64,000 bases of DNA from CBDDFN01 sp965227065 (GTDB lineage: Bacteria > Pseudomonadota > Alphaproteobacteria > SPJN01), in assembly GCA_965227065.1 (NCBI GenBank), contig CBDDFN010000020.1, positions 620,001-684,000 of the forward strand, read 5' to 3'. The notes under the pieces were generated by a model. The model had not been told where the DNA came from, did not search any database, and worked only from the letters and a program-made list of their open reading frames with translations. Shown here one piece after another: positions 16,454-24,876 of the stretch. Position 1 is the first letter of the stretch. Every line of letters starts with the position of its first letter. The translations under genes and the position numbers were made by a program.

Positions 16454-17161
16454 ATGAGCAGCAAGAAAGATACCAAAGGCACTTCGGGCCGGGGCGAACG
16501 CAGCCTGAAAACGCGGGTGAAAACCGCCAAGGGACGCAAGAAAAGCTCGACCCGCTGGCTCGAACGCCAGCTCAATGACCCTTATGTAAAGCGCGCCAGG
16601 GCCGATGGCTATCGCAGCCGGGCGGCCTATAAGCTGATCGAAATTGACGAGCGGTTCCCGATTCTCAAGCGGGGGCAGGTGGTGATTGATCTGGGCTGCG
16701 CGCCCGGTGGCTGGTGTCAGGTCGCCCACAAGGCGGTTGGCCCTGACGGCAAGGTGATCGGCATCGATATTCAGGAAGTTCAACCCATTGAAGGGGTAGA
16801 CCTGCTTCACCTTGATTTCATGGAGGACGAGGCCCCGGACCGTCTGAAAGAGCTTGCCGGTGGCCCTGTTGATCTCGTCATTTCCGATATGGCCGCCTTT
16901 GCCACCGGCCACAAGGCGACCGATCATCTGCGCATTATGGCCTTGTGCGAAACCGCCCTGTTTTTCGCACAGGAGATTTTGGCACCGGGCGGGCATTTTC
17001 TGTGCAAGGTTTTGCAAGGGGGGACCGAGCGCGATTTGCTGGACCAGATGAAGCGCGACTTTGCCGAGGTCAAGCATGTCAAACCCGACGCATCCCGCGC
17101 CGATTCGGCGGAAATGTATGTGCTGGCCATGGGCTTTCGGGGCGGGGCGGATAACGGCTAA
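16454..17161 (+). CDS. rlmE: 23S rRNA (uridine2552-2'-O)-methyltransferase RlmE
   Basis: A 235-residue RrmJ/FtsJ family enzyme that methylates the 2'-hydroxyl of U2552 in the A-loop of 23S rRNA, late in 50S assembly. The lysine of YKLIEIDERF, VIDLGCAPGGWCQVA (SAM loop), the aspartate in SDMAAFATGHKATDH, and CKVLQGG supply the conserved K-D-K-E catalytic set. The first 40 residues form a basic tail longer than in E. coli and common in alphaproteobacteria. It lies in an operon with ppx. Confidence 0.95.
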   Translation: MSSKKDTKGTSGRGERSLKTRVKTAKGRKKSSTRWLERQLNDPYVKRARADGYRSRAAYKLIEIDERFPILKRGQVVIDLGCAPGGWCQVAHKAVGPDGKVIGIDIQEVQPIEGVDLLHLDFMEDEAPDRLKELAGGPVDLVISDMAAFATGHKATDHLRIMALCETALFFAQEILAPGGHFLCKVLQGGTERDLLDQMKRDFAEVKHVKPDASRADSAEMYVLAMGFRGGADNG

Positions 17162-17180
17162 TCCGCCGCAGCCGGGCTCA

Positions 17181-17209
17181 TTGACTCTGTTAAGAATCGT
17201 GGCATCATC
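17181..17209 (+). promoter_or_regulatory. Possible guaB promoter
   Basis: TTGACT (17181-17186), a 17-nt spacer and ATCATC (17204-17209) lie 30 bp upstream of the guaB start. The -35 is near consensus for housekeeping sigma, the -10 is weak. Confidence 0.3.
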
Positions 17210-17238
17210 CGCCGCCAACTCGCTACAGGAGGCTGGCC

Positions 17239-18705
17239 GTGAAGATTATCGAAGCACTCACTTTTGATGACGTGCTGCTTGTGCCGAAAGCCTCCAATGT
17301 GCTGCCCGCTCAGGTTGATGTGCACACACGGCTAACCAAGTCACTTTCCCTTGGAATTCCGCTGATTTCGGCCGCCATGGACACGGTGACCGAAGCACCC
17401 CTTGCCATCGCCATGGCGCAAGCGGGCGGCATTGGCATCATCCACAAAAATATGGATGCACAGGCGCAGGCCGAGCAGGTCCGCCAGGTGAAGAAATTTG
17501 AAAGCGGCATGGTGGTCAATCCGGTTACTATCGGCCCCGACGCCACCTTGTCGGACGCGCTCAACCTCATGCAATGGCACAAGATTTCCGGCATTCCGGT
17601 GGTCGAGCCCGACAGTGCCAAGCTGGTCGGCATTTTGACCAACCGGGATGTCCGCTTTGCTGCCAACCCCGATGAGCCGGTGCGCAATCTGATGACCCGC
17701 GAGGGGCTCGTCACGGTTCGCGACGGCGTCGATATGGAAGAGGCCAAGGCGCTTCTTCACAAACACCGGATCGAAAAGCTGCTGGTGGTGGATGAAGACT
17801 ATCGCTGTATCGGGCTGATCACCGTCAAGGATATCGAAAAAGCCAAGCTCAATCCCAACGCCGCCAAGGATGCGGCGGGCCGCCTTCGGGTGGGGGCTGC
17901 CACCGGCGTTGGTCATGAAGGCATGGAACGCACGCTTATGCTGGTCGATGCCGGTGTTGATGCGGTGGTGGTTGATACCGCCCATGGCCATTCCGCTCGC
18001 GTGATTGAGGCAGTGTCGCAGATTAAAAAGACATCGAATGCGGTTCAGGTGATTGCCGGCAACGTCGCCACCGCTGATGCCGCCAAAGCGCTTGTGGATG
18101 CGGGCGCTGACGCGATCAAGGTCGGCATTGGCCCGGGCTCGATCTGCACCACGCGTGTTGTTGCGGGTGTGGGCGTGCCGCAATTGTCGGCGATTATGAA
18201 TGTTGTTGAGGTCGCCAAAGCCTCCGACACGCCGGTCATTGCCGATGGTGGCATCAAGTTCTCCGGTGACTTTGCCAAGGCGATTGCCGCGGGTGCCGAC
18301 TGCGCCATGATTGGCTCATTGCTTGCGGGAACCGATGAAAGCCCTGGCGAAGTCTTCCTCTATCAGGGCCGGTCTTACAAAAGCTATCGCGGCATGGGCT
18401 CTGTCGGGGCTATGGCGCGCGGCTCGGCCGACCGCTATTTCCAGGAAGAGGTTGGCGACACGCTCAAGCTGGTGCCCGAAGGCATTGAAGGCCGGGTGCC
18501 CTATAAGGGCGCGGCGTCCACCATCATCCATCAGTTGATCGGCGGGCTGCGCTCGTCCATGGGTTATACGGGCGCAGGCAATATCGACACTTTCCAGATG
18601 AATGCCGAATTTGTCCGCATTTCCAATGCGGGCCTGCGCGAAAGTCATGTCCATGATGTGTCTATCACGCGCGAGCCGCCCAACTATCCGATTTCGTCGA
18701 GCTAA
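17239..18705 (+). CDS. guaB: Inosine-5'-monophosphate dehydrogenase
   Basis: A 488-residue IMP dehydrogenase, the NAD-dependent enzyme that commits IMP to guanine nucleotides (IMP to XMP). The TIM-barrel core begins EALTFDDVLLVP; two CBS domains lie at about residues 93-205; GPGSICTTRVVAGVG contains the catalytic cysteine, and GMGSVGAM precedes the flap. Length is typical. It starts at GTG 17239 behind a perfect AGGAGG. guaA, the next enzyme of the pathway, lies 1.9 kb downstream with two unrelated genes between. Confidence 0.97.
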   Translation: MKIIEALTFDDVLLVPKASNVLPAQVDVHTRLTKSLSLGIPLISAAMDTVTEAPLAIAMAQAGGIGIIHKNMDAQAQAEQVRQVKKFESGMVVNPVTIGPDATLSDALNLMQWHKISGIPVVEPDSAKLVGILTNRDVRFAANPDEPVRNLMTREGLVTVRDGVDMEEAKALLHKHRIEKLLVVDEDYRCIGLITVKDIEKAKLNPNAAKDAAGRLRVGAATGVGHEGMERTLMLVDAGVDAVVVDTAHGHSARVIEAVSQIKKTSNAVQVIAGNVATADAAKALVDAGADAIKVGIGPGSICTTRVVAGVGVPQLSAIMNVVEVAKASDTPVIADGGIKFSGDFAKAIAAGADCAMIGSLLAGTDESPGEVFLYQGRSYKSYRGMGSVGAMARGSADRYFQEEVGDTLKLVPEGIEGRVPYKGAASTIIHQLIGGLRSSMGYTGAGNIDTFQMNAEFVRISNAGLRESHVHDVSITREPPNYPISSS

Positions 18706-18716
18706 GATCACAGACC

Positions 18717-19949
18717 GTGCGTGATCCCGCCCGCGTGCAAGCGGCCATCGACATTCTCGATCAATTGGCAACCACCGAGACCCCGGCTGACCGGGGGCTG
18801 AAAGGCTGGGCGCGCGCCAACCGCTATGCGGGGTCGAAAGACCGCCGGGCCATTGAAGCCCATGTTTATGCCGCGATCCGCCAGGCTCATTTTGCGCAGT
18901 GGCAGATGGGTGAGGGGACCGGCCGGGCCTTGATGATTGCCAGTCTTGCGCGGGACGGCGCTGATCTTGACGGTTTGTTTGACGGCTCCACCCATGCGCC
19001 GCAGCCATTGACGGAAGCCGAACGCGCCGCACTTTCAAGAGAAGGGGCGCCCTGGCATGCCATCTTGAATGTTCCGGCCTTTCTGATGGACGCGCTGGAG
19101 ACGCGGTTTGGTAAGGAATTGGAAGCCGGTCTTGCCGCGCTCAATGACCGAGCACCGCTTGATCTCAGGGTCAATGCGCTCAAGGCCGAGCCCGATCGCG
19201 CCGTGACGCTGCTCACCCAGGAGGGATTTTCTCCCGAACCCATTGAAGGCTTGCCGCACGGTTTGCGCTTGCGCGCGGGCAATGTCTCAAATTCCAATCT
19301 CTACAAGACCGGCCTGATTGAAGTTCAGGATGCAGGTAGCCAATGGGCAAGCCTGTTTTGCGGAGCGCAACCAGGCAGTCAGGTGATTGATTATTGTGCC
19401 GGTGCGGGCGGCAAGGCACTCGCGCTTGCGGCATTGATGGACAATCACGGTCAGATTTACGCCTATGACAATGATGCGTCCAGGCTTGCTCGTCTGCGGC
19501 CGCGCGCCAACCGGGCCGGGGCGCATTCAATCCAGACGATTGAGGATAAGGAACAACTGCCTTTGGCCGATCTGGTTTTGGTTGATGCGCCCTGTTCAGG
19601 ATCAGGCGCGTGGCGGCGCGGGCCCGAAACGCGTTGGCGGCTGACGCCGGACCGGCTTGATGAATTGCAGGCGTTGCAGGCTGCAATTCTGGGCGAGGCG
19701 GCCGGCAAGGTGAGGCCGGGCGGGGCGCTCGTTTATGTGACCTGCTCCATCCTGCCGGGCGAGAATGAAGATCAAATCAGTCAATTCTTAACCGATCACC
19801 CTGAATTTACTCTCAATTCCGCCACAATAGAGGCAAAAGGTGAGGTCGGAGGCAGGCTCAGCGGTACGGTTCAACTGGTGCCGCATCGTCATGATTGCGA
19901 TGGCTTTTTCATGGCGCGTCTGCAAAAACAGGATGATGGTGACGGCTGA
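18717..19949 (+). CDS. RsmB/NOP family rRNA cytosine-C5 methyltransferase
   Basis: A 410-residue SAM-dependent RNA m5C methyltransferase of the RsmB (Sun/Fmu) group. DYCAGAGGKALALAA binds SAM; DAPCSGSGAWRRGPETRW holds the PC cysteine that releases the product; VYVTCSILPGEN holds the TC catalytic nucleophile. The N-terminal part resembles the NusB-like/linker region. The likely target is 16S rRNA, but the exact cytosine cannot be read from sequence. The GTG start at 18717 is 11 bp after guaB, so the two are probably co-transcribed. Confidence 0.88.
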   Translation: MRDPARVQAAIDILDQLATTETPADRGLKGWARANRYAGSKDRRAIEAHVYAAIRQAHFAQWQMGEGTGRALMIASLARDGADLDGLFDGSTHAPQPLTEAERAALSREGAPWHAILNVPAFLMDALETRFGKELEAGLAALNDRAPLDLRVNALKAEPDRAVTLLTQEGFSPEPIEGLPHGLRLRAGNVSNSNLYKTGLIEVQDAGSQWASLFCGAQPGSQVIDYCAGAGGKALALAALMDNHGQIYAYDNDASRLARLRPRANRAGAHSIQTIEDKEQLPLADLVLVDAPCSGSGAWRRGPETRWRLTPDRLDELQALQAAILGEAAGKVRPGGALVYVTCSILPGENEDQISQFLTDHPEFTLNSATIEAKGEVGGRLSGTVQLVPHRHDCDGFFMARLQKQDDGDG

Positions 19950-20019
19950 CAGGCCCTGAGAGGGCATGCTATGCCCGGCAATAAGTGCGGAACTGGTGCG
20001 CACGGCAATGAGGATGACA

Positions 20020-20475
20020 ATGCGTTTTTTGGCTCTTGTACTGACACTGATGGTGACCCCTGCGATGGCATTTGCAGGCAATGAACAACGGCTCGTCACC
20101 GAAGGGCAGGCCGCCTTGTCCTTGAACCAGCATGAAACAGCCCGCGCCCTGTTTGAACGCGCGCTGGTTGCCAATCCCAAAAGTGTTGACGCGCTGGTCG
20201 GTCTGGGCCGCGCCCATTTTGCCCAGGAACACAAGACCGCAGCGTCGAAATTCTACACCACCGCGCTTGCCATCAATCCCGACAGTCTGGGCGCATTGCT
20301 GGGGGCGGGCCTGGCTGATTTGTCGCTGAACCGCAAGGATGAAGCGCAAAAACGTCAGGAGCGCTTGTTGCGCCTGTGCGGCGCCTCTTGTGATGAGTAT
20401 CGCCAGTTGCGGGCCGCAGTGCTGGCGTTTGAACCCCAGCAGGAAGCCAGCGCCCAACCCAAATCCGAAGAATAG
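20020..20475 (+). CDS. Exported tetratricopeptide-repeat protein
   Basis: A 151-residue secreted protein with a signal peptide (MRFLALVLTLMVTPAMAFA) and two to three TPR units, for example EGQAALSLNQHETARALFER and GRAHFAQEHKTAASKFYTTA. TPRs mediate protein-protein contacts in the periplasm; the partner is not known. The start at 20020 is preferred because GAGG lies 6 nt before it; an ATG at 20008 is possible. The C-terminal half has two cysteines (CGASC) that could form a disulphide. Confidence 0.8.
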   Translation: MRFLALVLTLMVTPAMAFAGNEQRLVTEGQAALSLNQHETARALFERALVANPKSVDALVGLGRAHFAQEHKTAASKFYTTALAINPDSLGALLGAGLADLSLNRKDEAQKRQERLLRLCGASCDEYRQLRAAVLAFEPQQEASAQPKSEE

Positions 20476-20566
20476 GGCGCTCATGACGCGGGCGCATCTG
20501 CTTGCCAGAATCGAGCCCTCGCATTAGCGTCCGGCCTTTACTCCAAGGCCACGGATCGGACGCGCC

Positions 20567-22114
20567 ATGACCGACACGGTTCTCATTATCGATTTTGGCT
20601 CTCAAGTCACCCAGCTGATTGCACGGCGGGTGCGCGAGGCGAGCGTTTATTGCGAAATCGTCCCGTTTCAAAGCGCCGATGCCGCGATCGACACACTCAA
20701 ACCTAAAGCCATCATTCTGTCGGGCGGCCCGGCCAGCGTCACCGGGATCGGTACGCCGCGCGCGCCTGAGCGGGTGTTTGAGCTGGGTGTGCCGGTGCTG
20801 GGTATCTGTTATGGCGAACAGACCCTGGTGGCCCAGCAGGGCGGAGTGGTTGAGCCCGCCGATCATCGCGAATTTGGCCGCGCCGAAGTCGAAATCATTG
20901 ATGAGTGTTTGCTGTTTGACGGGCTGTTCACCAAGGGCGACACCACCCAGGTGTGGATGAGCCATGGCGACCGCGTCGTTTCCGTCCCCAAACAGTTCCG
21001 CGTTGTGGCCAAGACCCCAAGCGCGCCTTTTGCGGCCATCGCCGATGATGAGCGGCGCTTTTATGGTGTGCAGTTCCACCCCGAAGTGGTCCACACGGTT
21101 GAGGGCGCGAAGCTTCTGTCGAACTTTGTACACAAGGTTGCGGGCCTCAAAGGTGACTGGACCATGGCGGCCTTCCGCGATGAGGAAATCGCCAAGATCC
21201 GCAAACAGGTCGGTGATGGCCAGGTGATTTGCGGCCTGTCGGGCGGCGTGGATAGTGCGGTGACGGCTGTTCTGATCCATGAAGCCATTGGCGATCAACT
21301 GACGTGCGTTTTTGTCGATACCGGCCTTTTGCGCATGAATGAGGCTGAAGAGGTCGTTTCGCTGTTCCGCGAGCATTACAATATCCCGCTGATCCATGTG
21401 GAGGCCGAGAGGCTGTTTATGGACAAGCTCGCCGGGGTCGATGATCCCGAACAAAAGCGCAAGATCATCGGTGCGACCTTCATTGATGTGTTCGATGATG
21501 AGGCGGGAAAGATTGAGGGCGCGGAGTTTCTCGCCCAAGGCACGCTTTACCCCGATGTGATCGAAAGCGTCAGCTTTACCGGCGGGCCTTCGGTGACGAT
21601 CAAATCGCACCACAATGTGGGCGGCCTGCCCGAGCGGATGAAGCTCAAGCTGGTCGAGCCCTTGCGCGAGCTGTTCAAGGATGAGGTGCGGGTGCTTGGC
21701 CGTGAACTGGGCCTGCCCGATCATTTTGTCGACCGCCATCCTTTCCCCGGTCCGGGCCTTGCCATCCGCATTCCCGGCGCAGTGTCAAAAGACAAGGCCG
21801 ATATTTTGCGCAAGGCCGATGCGGTCTATCTTGATGAGATCCGCAAGGCCGGGCTTTACAATGAAATCTGGCAGGCCTTTGCGGTGCTGCTGCCCGTCCG
21901 CACTGTGGGTGTTATGGGGGATGAGCGGTCTTACGATTATGCCTGCGCGCTCCGCGCCGTCACTTCAACCGATGGCATGACGGCGGATTTCTATCCCTTT
22001 GAGATGGAGTTTCTGGGCCGCGTCGCCACCCGCATCATCAATGAGGTCAAGGGCATCAACCGCGTGACCTATGATGTGACATCGAAGCCGCCCGGCACGA
22101 TTGAATGGGAGTAG
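20567..22114 (+). CDS. guaA: GMP synthase (glutamine-hydrolysing)
   Basis: A 515-residue GMP synthetase that aminates XMP to GMP. The class I glutamine amidotransferase domain (1 to about 195) has the catalytic Cys in GICYGEQ and His/Glu in VQFHPEVVHT. The ATP pyrophosphatase domain has the P-loop CGLSGGVDSAV, and the dimerisation domain ends in PPGTIEWE, the invariant C terminus of GuaA. The Glu after the GICYG motif replaces the more usual Met. It follows guaB and two other genes in the same direction. Confidence 0.97.
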   Translation: MTDTVLIIDFGSQVTQLIARRVREASVYCEIVPFQSADAAIDTLKPKAIILSGGPASVTGIGTPRAPERVFELGVPVLGICYGEQTLVAQQGGVVEPADHREFGRAEVEIIDECLLFDGLFTKGDTTQVWMSHGDRVVSVPKQFRVVAKTPSAPFAAIADDERRFYGVQFHPEVVHTVEGAKLLSNFVHKVAGLKGDWTMAAFRDEEIAKIRKQVGDGQVICGLSGGVDSAVTAVLIHEAIGDQLTCVFVDTGLLRMNEAEEVVSLFREHYNIPLIHVEAERLFMDKLAGVDDPEQKRKIIGATFIDVFDDEAGKIEGAEFLAQGTLYPDVIESVSFTGGPSVTIKSHHNVGGLPERMKLKLVEPLRELFKDEVRVLGRELGLPDHFVDRHPFPGPGLAIRIPGAVSKDKADILRKADAVYLDEIRKAGLYNEIWQAFAVLLPVRTVGVMGDERSYDYACALRAVTSTDGMTADFYPFEMEFLGRVATRIINEVKGINRVTYDVTSKPPGTIEWE

Positions 22115-22121
22115 TTTGCGA

Positions 22122-22140
22122 CGGTCGGCATAGCCGACCG
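22122..22140. repeat. Perfect hairpin just after guaA
   Basis: CGGTCGGC / GCCGACCG with a 3-nt ATA loop begins 8 bp after the guaA stop. It has no T-run. It is the first of a series of short-looped perfect palindromes here. Confidence 0.75.
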
Positions 22141-22141
22141 G

Positions 22142-22166
22142 CAATTCTGTCCAGTGGACAGAATTG
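22142..22166. repeat. Perfect palindrome, 11-bp arms (GTCC-AGT-GGAC core)
   Basis: CAATTCTGTCC and GGACAGAATTG flank a 3-nt AGT loop. The same GTCC/GGAC core recurs at 22221-22247 and 22286-22300, so this is a dispersed repeat family unit rather than a chance hairpin. Confidence 0.85.
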
Positions 22167-22204
22167 AGAAAACTACGCCCGAAGGCTGCGCCTGAGGGCC
22201 AAGG
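22147..22204. repeat. 58-bp direct repeat, copy 1
   Basis: This 58-bp stretch, from CTGTCCAGTGGACAG to GAGGGCCAAGG, is repeated without mismatch at 22286-22343. The 5' end is the palindromic core. Confidence 0.9.
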
Positions 22205-22220
22205 CGGCCGCCCATGGCGG

Positions 22221-22247
22221 TCAAAACAGTCCGGTGGACTGTTTTGA
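22221..22247. repeat. Perfect palindrome, 12-bp arms (GTCC-GGT-GGAC core)
   Basis: TCAAAACAGTCC and GGACTGTTTTGA with a GGT loop. It has the same core design as the hairpin at 22142 but different outer arms, as in families of short interspersed palindromes of alphaproteobacteria. Confidence 0.85.
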
Positions 22248-22285
22248 GGTGGCTACGCCGGAGAGCTATGCTCGCAGGCTTGCGG

Positions 22286-22343
22286 CTGTCCAGTGGACAG
22301 AATTGAGAAAACTACGCCCGAAGGCTGCGCCTGAGGGCCAAGG
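22286..22343. repeat. 58-bp direct repeat, copy 2
   Basis: Identical to 22147-22204, 139 bp downstream. In this copy only the inner CTGTCC/GGACAG arms of the palindrome are kept, because the flank differs. The copy ends 36 bp before the stop codon of the 68-aa gene. Confidence 0.9.
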
Positions 22344-22378
22344 TGACCTCCTTTGGCGGCGGCGACGCGCTTTGATTG

Positions 22379-22585
22379 TCAAACAATCTTGAAGGCCAAG
22401 GCGGTATATCCAGTCTGGTAGTATTTGACGCGACCGATTGAGTTGGACAGTGATGAGTCGCGCAACGTGTCCATCTCAGAAAATTTGCGAATGGGCTTCA
22501 AAACAGTAAAACCCTGCTCTTGGGCAGCAGCTATAACGCCTTCCTCGGTTTTCGCCATTACAACGCGGTAAGCTCTCTCTGACAT
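22379..22585 (-). CDS. Small hypothetical protein (68 aa)
   Basis: A 68-residue soluble protein with no motif that I recognise. The ATG is preceded by AGGGAGA at good spacing, and it lies 11 bp after the lipoprotein gene in the same direction, so it is likely the second gene of that operon. The N-terminal half (YRVVMAKTEEGVIAAAQEQG) could form a small alpha/beta domain. It may be a partner of the lipoprotein; nothing more can be said. Confidence 0.6.
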   Translation of the reverse strand: MSERAYRVVMAKTEEGVIAAAQEQGFTVLKPIRKFSEMDTLRDSSLSNSIGRVKYYQTGYTALAFKIV

Positions 22586-22596
22586 TCTATTCTCCC

Positions 22597-24042
22597 TTAT
22601 TGAACGAGATCACTCGCATCCATCAATGACAGCTGGTGAAAGCATTGCGCAAATTCGGTCTTGCTTGTCTTGCCGGTGAAACAGTCGGCCTTGAGCCGCT
22701 CCGTAGGTGCAAGTTGGTCTCTGAGTGCAGACACGAATGTTGCGAGTTGCGTTGGATTTTTGGCCAATTTCTGACCTTGCGATGACCAGAATTCTTCAAA
22801 CAAAGCGTCCCGCTCATTCTGAATGCCTGCGCCGGCCTTTTTGATGAGATTGAGTTTCTGGGTTGTCGCCAGGTCAATGTCAGCTTTGAGGAAGTTGGTG
22901 CATGTGTCGATGATCGATGCGCGCTGTTGTTGACCAGCGTCGTCTTTGGCCAAGGCGCCGAGCGTCTTCTGATCTCGAAGAATGCGCAAGCAAAACAGCA
23001 TGACTTCGGTGCTGTCGGTAAAATTGTGAGAGACAATATTGTTCACAACGTCAGCGACGTCTTTGACATTCTGCGCTCCGCCAATCCGGTCAATGCCGCC
23101 CGGCGCCTTGGATGAGGCGCTGGTGACTGCGCTGACGCCGCCTGAGCGTGCGAGGAGAGCCAATTCTTGATGGGCTGCCGCTGCCTTCGCTGCCTTGCCC
23201 GTGGCGGTGGTAAGCTTGGCTTGGGCTTTGTCGCAAGCCTCAGCCTTTTCGTTCTTGCCTTCTGGAACCTCCTCTCCGGCTTCGCGCAATTCCTTGATCT
23301 CGTCGCATGGTTTTTTGTCCCCGTCAGTTGGCGGAGTGTTGACCTCGTCAAAATCCGATTGCGCCAGCACGAGGTTTTTTTGCGCCTTGTCATTTTCTTT
23401 GCGGGCATCATCAAGCCGGACAATGGCATCGCCGGTTGCGCCGGCTGAGGCGCTGGCGGTGTTTGCCAATATGACCGGCTTGGGGGCGACAACGCCGGTC
23501 AACTGTTCAATTGCCAGAATGGAGACCATCAGGCGTTGGTCGCGCACCGCCTGAACCGAAAGTTCCAACTCATCATAACCGCCACTCAGATACCGTTCGC
23601 AGGTTCGGAACATGAGTTCGCGCAGCATATTGATGGTCTGTGTGCGGGGAATGGTGGAGCCTTGTTCCGACGTGCTGAAAGCGGCTTTAAGCGCAGCTTC
23701 AATGGTTTTGGGATCTGGGGACTGACCGAAAGTACCCGTAATGCTCATCGCCTGGGCAATGACCGAAAAGACATCGGGGCTGGGTTCGGAACAAAAACGG
23801 CGCGTATCTTCAGTGATCGACCTGTGACTTTTTACTTTGCCATCGTGAGAAACAAAGGACCGCGTTGTTTCTTTCCGGTGAACAGCAGTTAAGATTGAGC
23901 GTTGTTTGGCGTCGACGGTGATTACGTGATCTCCGCCTTCATCAAGGGTTTGATTGCGATAAACAGTATTGTAATTGGCGCCACACCCTGTAAGTAACAT
24001 CAGAAAAAGCGCAAATGATATATATTTTGTAAACAGATTCAT
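22597..24042 (-). CDS. Putative lipoprotein of unknown function
   Basis: A 481-residue protein with a lipoprotein signal peptide: a lysine, a hydrophobic core (ISFALFLMLL) and the lipobox LLTGC, so Cys20 should be acylated. The central part (about 215-310) is rich in Lys, Glu, Ala and Asp and probably coiled-coil, with two cysteine-containing segments; the rest is mainly helical. The ribosome site GGGGGAG is strong. The gene stands in the accessory region between the repeat cluster and the glyoxalase gene. I do not recognise the family; its place in the envelope follows from the lipobox. Confidence 0.75.
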   Translation of the reverse strand: MNLFTKYISFALFLMLLTGCGANYNTVYRNQTLDEGGDHVITVDAKQRSILTAVHRKETTRSFVSHDGKVKSHRSITEDTRRFCSEPSPDVFSVIAQAMSITGTFGQSPDPKTIEAALKAAFSTSEQGSTIPRTQTINMLRELMFRTCERYLSGGYDELELSVQAVRDQRLMVSILAIEQLTGVVAPKPVILANTASASAGATGDAIVRLDDARKENDKAQKNLVLAQSDFDEVNTPPTDGDKKPCDEIKELREAGEEVPEGKNEKAEACDKAQAKLTTATGKAAKAAAAHQELALLARSGGVSAVTSASSKAPGGIDRIGGAQNVKDVADVVNNIVSHNFTDSTEVMLFCLRILRDQKTLGALAKDDAGQQQRASIIDTCTNFLKADIDLATTQKLNLIKKAGAGIQNERDALFEEFWSSQGQKLAKNPTQLATFVSALRDQLAPTERLKADCFTGKTSKTEFAQCFHQLSLMDASDLVQ

Positions 24043-24268
24043 TTTATCTCCCCCCGCAAAAAATCAATAAAAAATTTAAACACCAATTTGAATTCATTTA
24101 AAGGCTTTGAAATGAACGGAGCGATATTTGTTGCGACAAATTGTGGGTATTTTTGATTGAAGACCTGCCTATGTATGCGGGGAATTGAGGGGGAATGCAT
24201 AGCAGTCCTCGCGGTGCTGTCTTGACTGGCGTATGGTGCGGCGGTGTTTGTCGATCAAGGAGGCGGAG

Positions 24269-24796
24269 ATGCCCCGTCCGGCCGGGACTGAAAATTTTGT
24301 CCTCAATCAAACCATGTTGCGGGTCCGCGACCCGGAGGCGTCGGTCGCCTTTTATCGCGATGTGCTGGGCATGGATTTGATTGCCCAGCTTGATTTTCCG
24401 CCGATGAAATTCTCGCTCTACTTCATGGCCTATCTGGATGAGGGCGAAGTGGTGCCGGACGATCCGGCCCAGAAGGCGCATTTCATCTTTTCACGCGAAA
24501 CCACGCTGGAGCTGACCCACAATTGGGGAACCGAAAGCGATCCTGATTTTGCGGGCTATCATTCCGGCAATGAGGAGCCGCGCGGGTTCGGCCATCTGGG
24601 CATTTCGGTGCCTGATGTGGCGGCCGCTTGTGCGCGGTTTGAAAAGCTCGGCGTACGGTTCATCAAGCGAATGGATGAGGGCGCGATGAAGACCATTGCC
24701 TTCATCGCCGACCCTGACGGCTATTGGATTGAAATCCTGTCGCCCAACGGCATGGAAGGCGCAATCCAGTTCGCTGAACAATTGGCGAAGGGGTAG
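24269..24796 (+). CDS. gloA: Lactoylglutathione lyase (glyoxalase I)
   Basis: A 175-residue glyoxalase I of the longer, eukaryote-like type, which converts the glutathione-methylglyoxal hemithioacetal to lactoylglutathione. The paired beta-alpha-beta-beta-beta modules begin LNQTMLRVRDPEASVAFYRD and GFGHLGISVPDVAAAC. The metal ligands are likely the Gln in LNQTML, the Glu in TTLELTHNWG, the His in GFGHLGI and the Glu in YWIEIL. The ATG at 24269 follows AGGAGG; a longer in-frame start at 24233 is unsupported. The upstream 226 bp shared with the divergent lipoprotein gene is AT-rich near that gene; I could not assign a firm promoter. Confidence 0.93.
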   Translation: MPRPAGTENFVLNQTMLRVRDPEASVAFYRDVLGMDLIAQLDFPPMKFSLYFMAYLDEGEVVPDDPAQKAHFIFSRETTLELTHNWGTESDPDFAGYHSGNEEPRGFGHLGISVPDVAAACARFEKLGVRFIKRMDEGAMKTIAFIADPDGYWIEILSPNGMEGAIQFAEQLAKG

Positions 24797-24876
24797 GGGC
24801 TGACAGGTTCAGCTCAACGGCGCAGCAAAGGATCGAGCGGATCATTGGCGCGCCGCTTGTCTTGCGCGAGATCAGA

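Noticed and set aside
24233..24268. Longer start for glyoxalase I
   Set aside because: AGGAGG sits just before the ATG at 24269, and the extra residues do not look like part of the fold.
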